NCBI RefSeq assembly: GCF_014836775.1
Contig: NZ_JACSQD010000003.1
Location: 288,014 to 352,013, forward strand
Reading direction: 5' to 3'
DNA length: 64,000 nt
Origin: Arthrobacter gallicola
GTDB lineage: Bacteria; Actinomycetota; Actinomycetes; Actinomycetales; Micrococcaceae
The notes under the pieces: generated by a model
Database searches by the model: none
What the model was told of the DNA's origin: nothing
What the model saw: the letters and a program-made list of their open reading frames with translations, nothing else
In this document: piece after piece, positions 7,469 to 16,528 of the stretch
Layout: the number at the start of each line of letters is the position of its first letter
Position numbering within the stretch: the first letter of the stretch is position 1
Position numbers and translations under genes: made by a program

Positions 7469-10441
7469 GTGACTTCCGGACCAAATGGCCCATTCTCCCA
7501 ACCCGGCTCCACCGCCACCAAACGGCGGCGCAGCCCGCTGATAGCAACCCTCATTGTGGTTGCCGTCCTGGTGATCGGGTTCGTGTATTTCTCCCAGGTT
7601 TACGCGGACGTGCTGTGGTACAACCAGCTCGGTTTCCTCGAAGTGTTCGTCAAGGAAAACCTCACCCGCCTCGGCCTGTTCGCCGGTGCATTCGTGGTGA
7701 TGGCGGCCTGCGTATTCTTCAGCATCCGCGCCGCGTACACCTCCCGTCCGATCTATGCGCCGGACAGCTCCATGCAGGACAACCTGAACCGGTACCAGGC
7801 GCAGCTTGAGCCGGTCCGGAAACTGCTGATGATCGGCATCCCCGTGGTAGTCGGCGGATTCGCCGGAACCGCTGCGATGTCCATGTGGGAACAGACACTG
7901 CTCTTCTTCAACCGCCATGACTTCGGGCAGACTGACCCTGAATTCAACATGGACTACAGCTTCTACCTCAACACCCTGCCCTTCATCGGCTTCATTGTCG
8001 GATTCCTGATTTCCGTCGTCGTTATCAGCGGGATCGCAGGGCTGCTTACGCACTACCTCTACGGCGGTATCCGGCTCGAGGAAAAGGGCATCTTCGTCAG
8101 CCGTCCGGCCCGGATCCACATCGCTGTCATCGCCGCTTCCTTCCTGCTGCTGCAGGCAGCGAACTTCTGGCTGGACCGCTACAACACCCTCCAGAGCACC
8201 TCCGGGGCCTGGACCGGTGCGCTTTACACCGATGTCCACGCCGTGATCCCGACGAAGGCCATCCTGGCCGTGGCCTCCATCATCGTTGCCCTGCTGTTCA
8301 TCGTTTCCGCCATCATCGGCCGCTGGCGCCTGCCCATCATCGGCACCGCCATGCTGGTCATCACGGCAATCGTCGCCGGCGGCGTCTACCCCTGGATCGT
8401 TCAGCGGTACCAGGTCATTCCGTCCGAGCAGACGCTCGAGCGCGAGTACATCCAGCGCAACATCGACCTGACCCGCGAAGCCTACGGGCTCGCTGATACT
8501 GAGGTCATCCCGTACGACGCCACGGTCGACGCGAACGCCGGTGCGCTGGCCGCAGACGCCGGAACCACCTCGAACATCCGCCTGCTGGATCCGAACGTCG
8601 TCTCTGATGCCTTCGGTCAGCTGCAGCAGTTCCGCCAGTACTACCAGTTCCCGGAAAACCTCAACGTCGACCGTTATGACGTGGAAGGCGATGTCCAGGA
8701 CACCGTGATCGCGGTGCGCGAACTGAACATCGACGGTGTCCCGGCCGGCTGGGTGAACGAGCATGTCCTCTACACCCACGGTTACGGTGTGGTCGCCGCC
8801 CGCGGTTCCACGGTCCAGCCCGACGGCAAGCCGAGCTTTATGGAGTCAGGCATCCCCTCCAGCGGTGTCCTGGGGGACTACGAACCCCGGGTCTACTTCG
8901 GCGAATCTTCCCCGGACTACTCCGTGGTGGGTGCTCCCGAGGATGCCGATCCGGTGGAGATCGACCGGCCGCAGACCGGAAACTCGTCTGACGATTCACA
9001 GACCACCTTCCGCGGCGACGGCGGTCCGAGCGTTGGCAACATCTTCAACCAGCTGGTTTACGCCATCAAGTTCCAGTCCACGGAACTGCTGCTTTCCGAC
9101 TTCGTCAACGAGGATTCCCAGATCCTGTACGACCGGGACCCGCGCGAACGTGTGGAGAAGGTTGCTCCTTACCTGACCGTCGATGGAAACGCCTACCCGG
9201 CAGTCGTTGACGGCCGCGTGAAGTGGATCGTGGACGGGTACACCACCAGCAGCAACTTCCCGTACTCGACACAGCAGGAACTTGCCTCGGCCACCACCGA
9301 TTCGCTGACCGGCGGCGCTTCGGCTGCCCTCCCGGCGGACCGGGTCAACTACATCCGTAATGCCGTCAAGGCTACGGTGGATGCCTACGACGGGTCTGTC
9401 ACCCTGTACGCCTGGGATGATGCGGATCCGCTGCTGCAGGCCTGGCAGGACGTCTTCCCGTCCACGCTCAAGCCGTACAGCGAAATGTCCGCTGACCTCA
9501 TGGCACACGTGCGCTACCCGGAGGACCAGTTCAAGGTCCAGCGCGAACTGCTCGGCCGCTACCACGTCACCGACGCCCAGTCCTTCTACCAGAACGACGA
9601 CGCCTGGTCCGTACCGTCCGACCCGACCCGGACGAACTCCGACGTCAAACAGCCGCCGTACTACCTGTCCCTGCAGATGCCGGGCCAGGAAAAGGCTGCC
9701 TTCTCACTGACGACGCCGTTCATTCCGTTCGTCGCGGCGAATGGGGAGGCGCGGAACGTGCTCTACGGCTTCCTCGCCGCCGACGCCGATGCCGGCACCG
9801 GCACTGCGGGAGAGAAGGCCGACAGCTACGGCACGCTGAGGCTGCTGGAACTGCCGACTGATACCGCCGTGCCCGGCCCCGGCCAGGCGCAAAACCGGTT
9901 CAACTCTGATCCGACGGTTTCCAACGCCTTGAACCTGCTTCGCCAGGGCGCCTCGGAAGTTATCAACGGCAACCTGCTCAGCCTGCCTGTAGGCGGCGGC
10001 ATGCTCTATGTGCAGCCGGTCTACGTGCAGTCCTCGGGAGCCTCCTCCTATCCCACCCTCCAGCGCGTGCTGGTGAACTTCGGTGAAAAGGTCGGCTTTG
10101 CTCCGACACTGGATGAAGCGCTGAACCAGGTGTTCGGCGGCGATTCCGGCGCCGTCACCGGTGACCAGGAGAATGTCGGCAACACCCCGGACACGGGAAT
10201 CGAAGTGCCGGGTGGAACCACGGCGCAGGCTGACCTGTCGACGGCGCTGGCTGATGCCGGAGCGGCCATCAAGGAAGGCCAGGATGCGCTGGCCAGCGGT
10301 GACTTCGCCGCCTACGGTGCGGCCCAGGACAAACTGAATGCGGCTATTCAGCGGGCCATCGCGGCGGAGGACAAGATCGCCGGCGGTGCGGCTGCCGGTG
10401 CAGCGCAGGAAGACGGCGCCGATGGGGGATCCGGTGAGTAG
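7469..10441 (+). CDS. UPF0182 family integral membrane protein
   Basis: The 990-residue product matches UPF0182 (COG1615; Rv3193c-like). The N-terminal third carries about seven hydrophobic segments, beginning with [14 protein letters not shown] near residue 30. A very large, mostly soluble and probably extracytoplasmic region follows, and the tail is acidic and Gly/Ala-rich. The GTG start at 7469 is preceded by GAGGAAACT. The 227 nt upstream contain a TATAAG that could be a -10 (7298-7303) but no convincing -35 partner. The function of the family is unknown; its conserved pairing with the Lon-like PDZ protease suggests a common envelope role. Confidence 0.92.
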   Translation: MTSGPNGPFSQPGSTATKRRRSPLIATLIVVAVLVIGFVYFSQVYADVLWYNQLGFLEVFVKENLTRLGLFAGAFVVMAACVFFSIRAAYTSRPIYAPDSSMQDNLNRYQAQLEPVRKLLMIGIPVVVGGFAGTAAMSMWEQTLLFFNRHDFGQTDPEFNMDYSFYLNTLPFIGFIVGFLISVVVISGIAGLLTHYLYGGIRLEEKGIFVSRPARIHIAVIAASFLLLQAANFWLDRYNTLQSTSGAWTGALYTDVHAVIPTKAILAVASIIVALLFIVSAIIGRWRLPIIGTAMLVITAIVAGGVYPWIVQRYQVIPSEQTLEREYIQRNIDLTREAYGLADTEVIPYDATVDANAGALAADAGTTSNIRLLDPNVVSDAFGQLQQFRQYYQFPENLNVDRYDVEGDVQDTVIAVRELNIDGVPAGWVNEHVLYTHGYGVVAARGSTVQPDGKPSFMESGIPSSGVLGDYEPRVYFGESSPDYSVVGAPEDADPVEIDRPQTGNSSDDSQTTFRGDGGPSVGNIFNQLVYAIKFQSTELLLSDFVNEDSQILYDRDPRERVEKVAPYLTVDGNAYPAVVDGRVKWIVDGYTTSSNFPYSTQQELASATTDSLTGGASAALPADRVNYIRNAVKATVDAYDGSVTLYAWDDADPLLQAWQDVFPSTLKPYSEMSADLMAHVRYPEDQFKVQRELLGRYHVTDAQSFYQNDDAWSVPSDPTRTNSDVKQPPYYLSLQMPGQEKAAFSLTTPFIPFVAANGEARNVLYGFLAADADAGTGTAGEKADSYGTLRLLELPTDTAVPGPGQAQNRFNSDPTVSNALNLLRQGASEVINGNLLSLPVGGGMLYVQPVYVQSSGASSYPTLQRVLVNFGEKVGFAPTLDEALNQVFGGDSGAVTGDQENVGNTPDTGIEVPGGTTAQADLSTALADAGAAIKEGQDALASGDFAAYGAAQDKLNAAIQRAIAAEDKIAGGAAAGAAQEDGADGGSGE

Positions 10442-10446
10442 CTGAT

Positions 10447-10475
10447 TTGCGGCTCCGCCCCGCGGCCGGTAGAGT
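10447..10475 (+). promoter_or_regulatory. Predicted promoter of the initiator tRNA gene
   Basis: TTGCGG (10447-10452) and TAGAGT (10470-10475) are separated by exactly 17 nt. The predicted start, about 10482, is a few bases before the mature tRNA 5' end at 10487. Confidence 0.6.
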
Positions 10476-10486
10476 TAATACCACGC

Positions 10487-10563
10487 CGCGGGGTGGAGCA
10501 GTTCGGTAGCTCGCTGGGCTCATAACCCAGAGGTCGCAAGTTCAAATCTTGCCCCCGCAACCA
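10487..10563 (+). tRNA. Initiator tRNA-fMet (CAU), CCA encoded
   Basis: The 77-nt cloverleaf has a CGCGGGG acceptor arm pairing with CCCCGCA. Position 1 (C) is left unpaired against A72, the hallmark of initiator tRNA. The D-stem is GAGC/GCTC (an A11-U24 pair), the anticodon stem CTGGG/CCCAG around CTCATAA, and the T-arm GCAAG-TTCAAAT-CTTGC. Three consecutive G-C pairs at 29-31:39-41 are also typical of the initiator. The terminal CCA is encoded. The gene is monocistronic, with its own promoter and a strong terminator immediately after it. Confidence 0.97.
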
Positions 10564-10568
10564 CGCGA

Positions 10569-10606
10569 AGTCCCCGTCCGGAATCCGGACGGGGACTTTT
10601 TGTTTT
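10569..10606 (+). terminator. Rho-independent terminator of tRNA-fMet
   Basis: A perfect 13-bp stem (AGTCCCCGTCCGG, loop AAT, complementary arm) is followed directly by TTTTTGTTTT. It begins 5 nt after the tRNA CCA end. Confidence 0.93.
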
Positions 10607-10698
10607 CCCGGTGCGCAGGCCCGGGGGCGGACGCGGCAGGGCAGCGGCACCGGATTATTGAGGGGCAGGGCAGGGCAGCGCAGCGCGCCTGCAGCCAC

Positions 10699-10704
10699 TA
10701 GACT
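10699..10704 (+). promoter_or_regulatory. Predicted -10 element (TAGACT), leaderless start
   Basis: TAGACT ends 6 nt before the ATG at 10711. There is no purine-rich ribosome-binding site in the intervening bases (CGCAGC), which favours a leaderless mRNA. Confidence 0.55.
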
Positions 10705-10710
10705 CGCAGC

Positions 10711-11274
10711 ATGAGTGCCCGCCGGAGCGGCACGCCGCGCCGCAGGCTCCGGGAGAGCCCGGAGGCAGACCCGGACCGCGGCGAAAGTGCACTGCAGAAG
10801 CTGGACCGCAACTGGACGGATCTGCTGCAGGAGCTGCGCGTTCTGCAGACCGGAATCCAAATTCTTACCGGTTTCCTCCTGACACTGCCCTTCCAGCAGC
10901 GCTTCACCACGCTCACGCCGCTCCAGACCTGGCTGTACCTGGCCTTGGTTGTCCTCTCCGTCCTGGTGACGGCGGTGCTGATGTCCACGGTCGTTATGCA
11001 CCGTTCGTACTTTCAGCTCAGGATCAAACAGGACCTGGTCCGCAACAGCGACCTGCTGCTGCGCTGGACCCTCCTGCTGGTTGGCCTGATTCTCCTCGGA
11101 ACCGTGGGGCTGGTTTTTGATCTCGTCCTCGGCGGCTGGGCCGCGGCCGTTTCGGCGGTCCTGGCTGCCGCGGTCCTCGCCGGGTTGTGGATCGTGCTGC
11201 CCTTGACCAGCCGCCGCCGTGCGCTGCGCCGCGGAGAGCAAGGTGATGCAGGGGACACCCGTGCACCGGGATAA
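10711..11274 (+). CDS. DUF6328 family membrane protein
   Basis: The 187-residue product has a basic N-terminus followed by the amphipathic KLDRNWTDLLQELRVLQTG segment and the family-typical GFLLTLPFQQRF. Four hydrophobic segments are visible, starting near residues 50, 71, 112 and 142, consistent with a four-helix integral membrane protein of the DUF6328 family. No catalytic motif is apparent. The TAGACT hexamer 6 nt before the ATG suggests leaderless transcription. It lies downstream of the initiator tRNA, whose terminator separates it, and is convergent with pspA across a hairpin. Confidence 0.82.
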   Translation: MSARRSGTPRRRLRESPEADPDRGESALQKLDRNWTDLLQELRVLQTGIQILTGFLLTLPFQQRFTTLTPLQTWLYLALVVLSVLVTAVLMSTVVMHRSYFQLRIKQDLVRNSDLLLRWTLLLVGLILLGTVGLVFDLVLGGWAAAVSAVLAAAVLAGLWIVLPLTSRRRALRRGEQGDAGDTRAPG

Positions 11275-11285
11275 TGCGCCTAGAA

Positions 11286-11328
11286 CAGCGGCAGGCCGGC
11301 TCCCGCGAAGGAAACCGGCCTGCTGCTG
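11286..11328. terminator. Bidirectional hairpin between DUF6328 and pspA
   Basis: A 14-bp stem with one G-T pair (arms 11286-11299 and 11315-11328) surrounds a 15-nt loop between two convergent stops. No T-run of four or more follows it on either strand, so termination may be weak or factor-assisted. Confidence 0.5.
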
Positions 11329-11343
11329 GTGTGGAACCGAAGA

Positions 11344-12096
11344 CTAGTTTTGTTCGATCGCTGACTGGTTCGCAGCCTGGTTGGATGCGGAGGCCTTCAG
11401 CGCCGCGAGGCGGGCTTCGACCTCGGTCTGTTCGCCCAGGTCCTCAAGGCTCTCGAACTGAGCGTCCAGGCTGGAAGCCGCCAGCTCATTGGCGCCCCGG
11501 ACCTTGGCTTCTTCACGGCGGATCTTCTCTTCGAAGCGGCCAACCTCGGAGGTCGGGTCCATCACGTCAATGCTCTTGATGGCGTCGTGCATCTGGTTCT
11601 GCGCGGCGGCATTGCGGGCCCGGGCAATCAGCTCATTTCGCTTGGACTGCAGCTGCTGGAGCTTGTCCTTCATCTGCGTCAGGCCGGTTTTGAGCCGCTC
11701 AACGATTTCTTCCTGCGAAGCGATGGTCGGCTCGGCGCCGCGTGCCTCGCTCTCGGCAGCCATCTGCCGCTGGATCGCAACCTTGGCGAGGTTGTCGAAC
11801 TTCTCGGCGTCCACCGTGTTGCCGCCCGCGCGGAATTCGTCGGCCTTGCGGGACGCAGCGAGTGCCTTGTTGCCCCAGTTGCGGGCGTTTTCCAGGTCTT
11901 CGTTGTAGTCGTCCTGGAGCATCCGCAGGTTGCCGATGGTCTGCGCGACGGCGCTCTCTGCTTCGGCGATGTTGTTGCTGTAGTCGCGGACCATCTGGTC
12001 AAGCATCTTCTGGGGGTCTTCAGCCTGGTCCAGGAGGGCGTTGATGTTGGCCTTGGCCAGTGTGGCGATCCGTCCGAATATTGACTGCTTTACCAT
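11344..12096 (-). CDS. pspA: PspA/IM30 family envelope-stress protein
   Basis: The product has 250 residues from the ATG at 12096, which has GAAAGG upstream. It begins MVKQSIFGRIATLAKANINALLDQ and continues with DPQKMLDQMVRDY, the PspA/IM30 (Vipp1) N-terminal amphipathic helix and first coiled-coil. The remainder is almost wholly helical and coiled-coil rich, as expected for an ESCRT-III-like membrane-remodelling protein that assembles on damaged cytoplasmic membrane. It ends in a short Ala/Asn/Gln-rich tail. The gene is 104 nt downstream of the TPM-domain gene on the same strand, so the two probably form an operon, linking TPM to membrane stress. Confidence 0.92.
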   Translation of the reverse strand: MVKQSIFGRIATLAKANINALLDQAEDPQKMLDQMVRDYSNNIAEAESAVAQTIGNLRMLQDDYNEDLENARNWGNKALAASRKADEFRAGGNTVDAEKFDNLAKVAIQRQMAAESEARGAEPTIASQEEIVERLKTGLTQMKDKLQQLQSKRNELIARARNAAAQNQMHDAIKSIDVMDPTSEVGRFEEKIRREEAKVRGANELAASSLDAQFESLEDLGEQTEVEARLAALKASASNQAANQSAIEQN

Positions 12097-12200
12097 CTGT
12101 CTGCCTTTCAAATGCTGGGGTTGTGAGTTGCTGTGCTGTTTCCAGCCTGTCAAAAACCGTGGCCGCAGCCGAGGGCGCTGCCGCCGTCGCTGCTGCCGCC

Positions 12201-14240
12201 CTAGAAGTTGCCGCCGGAGGAACCGAAGCCGCCGCCTCCGCCGCCGAACCCGCCACCGCCGCCGCCCCAGCCGCCGAATCCGCCGCCGCCCCATCCGCCG
12301 CCTCCGCCGGAGCCTCCCCGCAGGATCGAGTCGATGAGAATGCCGCCCAGGATCGCGCCGCCCAGTCCGCTGCCGCCGCCGCGGCCGCCGCCATACATTC
12401 CGCCGCCTCCGCCCCAGCCGCCCATGCCGCCGAAACCGTCAACGTCCTGGCGGGCCATTTCCGAGGCCTGGGCAGCCAGCGCATTGGCCTGCTGGGCGTA
12501 GGCCAGGGCACTGACCGGGTCGGAGGACTGGACGGCAATGGCCTGCTGGAGGTTCCTTTCGGCCTCCGCCAGCCGGGTCCTGGCTTCACTGCCGACACCG
12601 CCGCGGCGGGCCCGGATGTAATCGGAGGTTCCGGCGATCTGCGCCTGAGCCGACATGATGGTGTGCTGCAGGGCGTCGCGGGCCCGGCGTTCCTGTTCCT
12701 GCCGGTCCCGCAGGCCCTCCAGGGCAGCGTCAAGCTGGGCGTTGGAGGACTCGAGCCGGCGGAGCAGGTCCACCGGGTCGTATTTGCCCTGCCGCGCGCT
12801 TTCAACGGCGTCCAGGGCCTGCTCGACGCCGGCGATCGGGCCGGCGAGGGAGCCCTGCGCTCCGCTCTGCGCAAAGGCCCGGGCCTGGGCCAGGTCCTGC
12901 CGGGCGTCGGCTACGGCGCGGTCAAGTTCTGATGCAGCGGTATCAAGTCCGGCACCGGTCCGGTCAATGGCGTCTATGAGGACGTTCGCCTGGTGGAGGC
13001 TTTCCTCGGCAGCGCGCACGGCCAGCACGGCTGCGGAGGTGTCCCCGCTGCTGAGCTTTTCGGCCGCGGTATCGGCCGCGTTGTCCACAAAGGCCAGGCG
13101 TTCGGTGGCCTGTTCAATGTTGTCCCGGACCTGCACCAGGGCTGATTCGCTGTACCGGGTTGTGAGTCCGTCCAGGGCGGCCTGGGCGGAATCCAGCCTG
13201 GCTGCGGCCGCACGGGCGGATTCCTGGGCCGAGGCGAGGGCGCTCGGCGCGTTCTTCTCCAGTTCCCGCAGGGCGTCGAAGTCTTCCTTATGCGCCTGCA
13301 GGGACTCATTGACGGCCTCACAGCGGCGGATGATGTCCTTGAGCCAGGTCCGCTGCTGCTCCTCGGTGTCCGGGATCTCGTCGTCGAGCTGCTGCTGCAT
13401 TTTGAAGGATTCGCCCATGTGGGCTCGGGCTACCGCGAGGTCATCGGTGAACGTGGACACGGCATCGTCGCCGTACTGGGCAGCGGCGAACGCGAGTTCC
13501 TGCTCACTGGATTTGATGGCGTCGTCTGCTGCGATGAGCAGGCTGCCGGCCCGCTTGCGCAGCTCTTCGACGCTCATGGTGTCCAATGGATCCTTCGGGG
13601 CGGTGTCCCGGACGGTGATGGCGCCGCGCTTCCTGGAGCGGCTGCGGATCAGGCCGAACACGGCGAACGCTCCGACGAGCACCACACCGGCGACGATGAA
13701 GGCCGGCAGCAGGCTGCCGCCGCCTGAGGAGATCTTCCCGCTGCCGCCCCCCGCAATGTCTTCCAGCGACTTGGCAGCGTTGACGGCGGAAGCTGCCCAT
13801 TCCTCGGAGCTGATGTTCTGCACCCCGACCAGCGGTTCGGTGGCGGCATCGAGCATCGCGTTGCGTTTTTCCTGGGTGAGCACGGACTGGTCTCCGGTGG
13901 AGACCTGGATTTTGCGGTCCTCGGTTGCAACGCTCAGCAGGGCTTCCTTGGCACCCATACCCTTGTCCGTCACTACGTCCTCCGCCCAGGCGCTGGCATC
14001 GGAGGGGTCCGTGAAGCTGTCCACGTACACGACGTACAGCGTGTACCCGGTACTGCGCTGGACGTCAGTGATGGCCTGCTGGACTTCGCCGGTGCTTCCG
14101 CCGAGGGAACCGTTGGTGTCCACCAGATACTGGCCGGGAGGAATGTTCACGGGCGGCTCGGCGTAGGCCGTGGACGGCGCCAGCACCGCCAGCACGCTCA
14201 GAGCCAGCACGGCGGTAAACCGCTTAGTCCTCAACCGCAT
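12201..14240 (-). CDS. Secreted/membrane TPM-domain protein with glycine-rich tail
   Basis: The product has 679 residues from the ATG at 14240, with AAGGGA upstream. A signal peptide with an AYA|EP cleavage site near residue 27 leads into a TPM domain (about 35-175, starting with a QYLVDTNGSLGG-like strand). A membrane helix follows (about 190-215), then basic RSRSRKR and a long Ala/Glu/Gln-rich coiled-coil region. The final ~80 residues are almost pure Gly with Trp and Phe (WGGGG, GFGGGG) and end in SGGNF. The topology implied is an external TPM domain and a cytoplasmic coiled-coil. TPM domains occur in envelope quality-control and photosystem repair proteins. It probably forms an operon with pspA. 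Confidence 0.85.
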   Translation of the reverse strand: MRLRTKRFTAVLALSVLAVLAPSTAYAEPPVNIPPGQYLVDTNGSLGGSTGEVQQAITDVQRSTGYTLYVVYVDSFTDPSDASAWAEDVVTDKGMGAKEALLSVATEDRKIQVSTGDQSVLTQEKRNAMLDAATEPLVGVQNISSEEWAASAVNAAKSLEDIAGGGSGKISSGGGSLLPAFIVAGVVLVGAFAVFGLIRSRSRKRGAITVRDTAPKDPLDTMSVEELRKRAGSLLIAADDAIKSSEQELAFAAAQYGDDAVSTFTDDLAVARAHMGESFKMQQQLDDEIPDTEEQQRTWLKDIIRRCEAVNESLQAHKEDFDALRELEKNAPSALASAQESARAAAARLDSAQAALDGLTTRYSESALVQVRDNIEQATERLAFVDNAADTAAEKLSSGDTSAAVLAVRAAEESLHQANVLIDAIDRTGAGLDTAASELDRAVADARQDLAQARAFAQSGAQGSLAGPIAGVEQALDAVESARQGKYDPVDLLRRLESSNAQLDAALEGLRDRQEQERRARDALQHTIMSAQAQIAGTSDYIRARRGGVGSEARTRLAEAERNLQQAIAVQSSDPVSALAYAQQANALAAQASEMARQDVDGFGGMGGWGGGGGMYGGGRGGGSGLGGAILGGILIDSILRGGSGGGGGWGGGGFGGWGGGGGGFGGGGGGFGSSGGNF

Positions 14241-14344
14241 AAAAAGATCCCTTGTGTGTTTGAACGTCTCTGTCATCGAACCGCGGCGTGCGGCTTTGCT
14301 GGCCTTGAGTCGAGCCGGTGGGCTCCCGGGCGGATATTGCATCG

Positions 14345-14373
14345 ATTCTATGGGCGGCCCGTGCGCCCGTCCA
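14345..14373 (-). promoter_or_regulatory. Predicted promoter of the TPM-pspA operon
   Basis: On the minus strand, TGGACG (14368-14373) and TAGAAT (14345-14350) are 17 nt apart, about 105 nt upstream of the TPM start. This lies in the 348-nt divergent region 14241-14588. The only other element I see in that region is a CAGACT/AGTCTG inverted repeat (14498-14514), about 75 nt upstream of the HtrA-like start. Confidence 0.5.
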
Positions 14374-14588
14374 CCACGAAACCGTATCCCATGGAGCTGG
14401 ACGCTGCCCCGGAGATCCTGCCGTTGACTAGGGGAGACGACGGCGGAGTGCGGAGCGGGTGCGCTCCCAACCGTTCGGGAAACTCCCAGCGACCATCCAG
14501 ACTTCTCCAGTCTGCATCACAGACTCCCCTGTCATAGTGGATGGGTCGATACTTGTGGGTAAACCGAATTCTCGAAAGGACGGCCCAT

Positions 14589-16226
14589 ATGACTGAGCAC
14601 TATGGGGGCAGTGAAGGACCACAGCGGCCCTTGCCTCCCCGTCCGCCGGTGCCGCCGTCTTCCAGCACCCCCGGAGGGGATACACCGGAACCGGCCGCAG
14701 GCGAAACGACCCGGCTCCCAGCCGGCGGCGGCGCTCACCCTGCGTCTGAAGGAACGGGTGGGCCTGCCCCGTGGTCCGCGCAGCACAGCGCGTCCAGCGC
14801 TCAGGGCCCGAACCAGCCCGGCCCGAACCAGTCCGGACAGAGTGCCTTCGGCGCGCCTGCTTCCGGGCCAGAGACTTCCGGAACCCCGTCTTCCGGACCC
14901 CGGAACCACGGACCCGGACCTGTACCGCCGCAGGAAGGTTATGGCAGCCCTTATCCGTCCACTGCCTACGGGAACGCGTACTACGGGGAAGGCCACGGCA
15001 GCACCGGAGCGGCGCCGTCCGCAACGGACCGCCGCCGTTACGGCACGGGGACGCTGGTGACCGCCATGCTGGTGGCCGGTCTCCTTGGCGGCGGCGTTGC
15101 CGTCGCAGCCGACGCGGCCCTGGACGGGGGCAACCCCGCTGCAGGCACCACCGGGCAGTCGCAGACCGTGGTGGTTAACGACCATGAGAGCGTCAACGCG
15201 GTAACAGCTGCGGCGGTGAAGGCATCTCCGAGCGTGGTGACTATTGAGGTCTCCGGCTCCGGAAGCTCCGGCAGCGGCTCAGGGATCATCCTGGACGACG
15301 AGGGACATATCCTGACCAACACGCACGTGGTCACGCTCGGCGGTACGGTTGCCAGCCCCTCCATCGAAGTGCAGACCGAGGACGGCCGGGTTCTGTCCGC
15401 AACCGTGGTCGGCACCGACCCGCTGTCCGACCTCGCCGTCATCAAGGTGGATGCCCCGGACCTGACTCCGGCATCGCTGGGAGACTCGGGGAACCTGAAC
15501 GTCGGGGACACCGTCATCGCCATCGGCGCACCGCTGGGACTCGCCGGAACGGTCACCGACGGCATCGTCTCGACACTGAACCGGACCATCAGCGTCCAGT
15601 CCTCAGCGGCGCCGGAGTCTGACACTGACGCCGCGCCGGACGACGGCAACGGGTTCCGCTTCGCTCCGCCGGACGGTTCGTCGCAGAACCAGAGTTCGGC
15701 GTCGTCGTCGATCTACCTGAACGTCATCCAGACGGACGCTGCCATTAACCATGGCAACTCCGGCGGAGCGCTGGTGAACTCTGACGGCGAAGTCATTGGC
15801 GTGAACGTAGCGATTGCCTCAGCCTCCAGCACCAGCTCCGGCGAGGACAGCGGAAATATCGGCGTCGGCTTTGCAGTTCCGGCAAGTTATGCGAAACGCG
15901 TTGCTGAGGAGATCATCGACGATGGATCCGCCAGCCACGGATTCCTGGGTGTTTCGGTGACACCGGCCACCGGGTCGGGCTCATCCTCCTTCACCATCGG
16001 TGCCGCGATCGCTGATAACCCGGCGAGCGGGACACCGGCAGCCAAAGCCGGGCTGCAGAAGGGGGACATCGTGACGAAAGTCAATGACATCCCGATTACC
16101 GACGCGCAGTCACTGACCGCCGCCATCCGGATGCAGGCCGCCGGAAGCAAGGTCACCATCGACTACGTCCGCAACGGCCAGACCGAGAGCACGGAAACGA
16201 CGCTGGGGGATTCAGCCAGCCAGTAA
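14589..16226 (+). CDS. HtrA/DegP-like S1C serine protease with PDZ domain
   Basis: The product has 545 residues from the ATG at 14589, preceded by GAAAGGA. The first ~150 residues are cytoplasmic, disordered and rich in Pro, Gly and Ser. One membrane helix (about 155-175) follows, then a trypsin-like domain with triad His246 (TNTHVV), Asp281 (SDLAVIK) and Ser391 (NHGNSGGAL). A PDZ domain (about 445-540, with KAGLQKGDIVTKVN) closes the protein. This is the architecture of actinobacterial PepD/HtrA enzymes that degrade or chaperone misfolded exported proteins. The acidic Ser/Asp/Gln insertion before the catalytic serine (about 340-375) is unusually long. It is divergent from the TPM-pspA operon, so envelope-stress functions are clustered here. 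Confidence 0.93.
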   Translation: MTEHYGGSEGPQRPLPPRPPVPPSSSTPGGDTPEPAAGETTRLPAGGGAHPASEGTGGPAPWSAQHSASSAQGPNQPGPNQSGQSAFGAPASGPETSGTPSSGPRNHGPGPVPPQEGYGSPYPSTAYGNAYYGEGHGSTGAAPSATDRRRYGTGTLVTAMLVAGLLGGGVAVAADAALDGGNPAAGTTGQSQTVVVNDHESVNAVTAAAVKASPSVVTIEVSGSGSSGSGSGIILDDEGHILTNTHVVTLGGTVASPSIEVQTEDGRVLSATVVGTDPLSDLAVIKVDAPDLTPASLGDSGNLNVGDTVIAIGAPLGLAGTVTDGIVSTLNRTISVQSSAAPESDTDAAPDDGNGFRFAPPDGSSQNQSSASSSIYLNVIQTDAAINHGNSGGALVNSDGEVIGVNVAIASASSTSSGEDSGNIGVGFAVPASYAKRVAEEIIDDGSASHGFLGVSVTPATGSGSSSFTIGAAIADNPASGTPAAKAGLQKGDIVTKVNDIPITDAQSLTAAIRMQAAGSKVTIDYVRNGQTESTETTLGDSASQ

Positions 16227-16254
16227 CGGCTCCGTCCCCGGACCTTGGGAATCC

Positions 16255-16318
16255 GGCTCCGGCCCGTCCCGCCGCTTTGTACGAGCCTTGTGTACGATCG
16301 GCGCGGCGGGCCGGAGCC
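16255..16318. repeat. Inverted repeat enclosing two TGTACGA direct repeats
   Basis: GGCTCCGGCCCG (16255-16266) and its exact complement CGGGCCGGAGCC (16307-16318) flank two copies of TGTACGA (16278-16284, 16291-16297). This lies within the 302-nt non-coding stretch 16227-16528 between the HtrA-like gene and etfB. No T-run follows, so a classical terminator is unlikely. I see nothing else certain in this gap beyond an A/T-rich TTTAAT near 16453 that could be a -10. Confidence 0.6.
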
Positions 16319-16528
16319 GTTCTCAGGCAGGTTATGTCCCAGCCACTGCTGTCCCGGCGGATGCCCGGCAGCTGCCCGGAGCCCGGCTTCTCCCGGCTGG
16401 CAGCACTGCCGGTACGGTTCCGCATTCGAGCCCGGCGCCGGCGTGTGATTAGCTTTAATCTGTCGCCGCCGATGAGCGGGGGAATGCCGGAATCCCACCG
16501 GCGGAATCGTCCTACAGGAAAGGCCGGA

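Noticed and set aside
7376..8779. Long open frame (467 codons) antisense to the UPF0182 gene
   Set aside because: High-GC DNA opens long antisense frames; its composition is the mirror of the sense gene's codon bias, it has no ribosome-binding site, and the sense strand is a recognised family.
10487..10563. Elongator tRNA-Met or tRNA-Ile(CAU)
   Set aside because: The C1-A72 mismatch, three G-C pairs in the anticodon stem and A11-U24 identify the initiator.
14541..14588. N-terminal extension of the HtrA-like protein (16 extra residues)
   Set aside because: The extension lacks a ribosome-binding site, while the ATG at 14589 has GAAAGGA at 8 nt.
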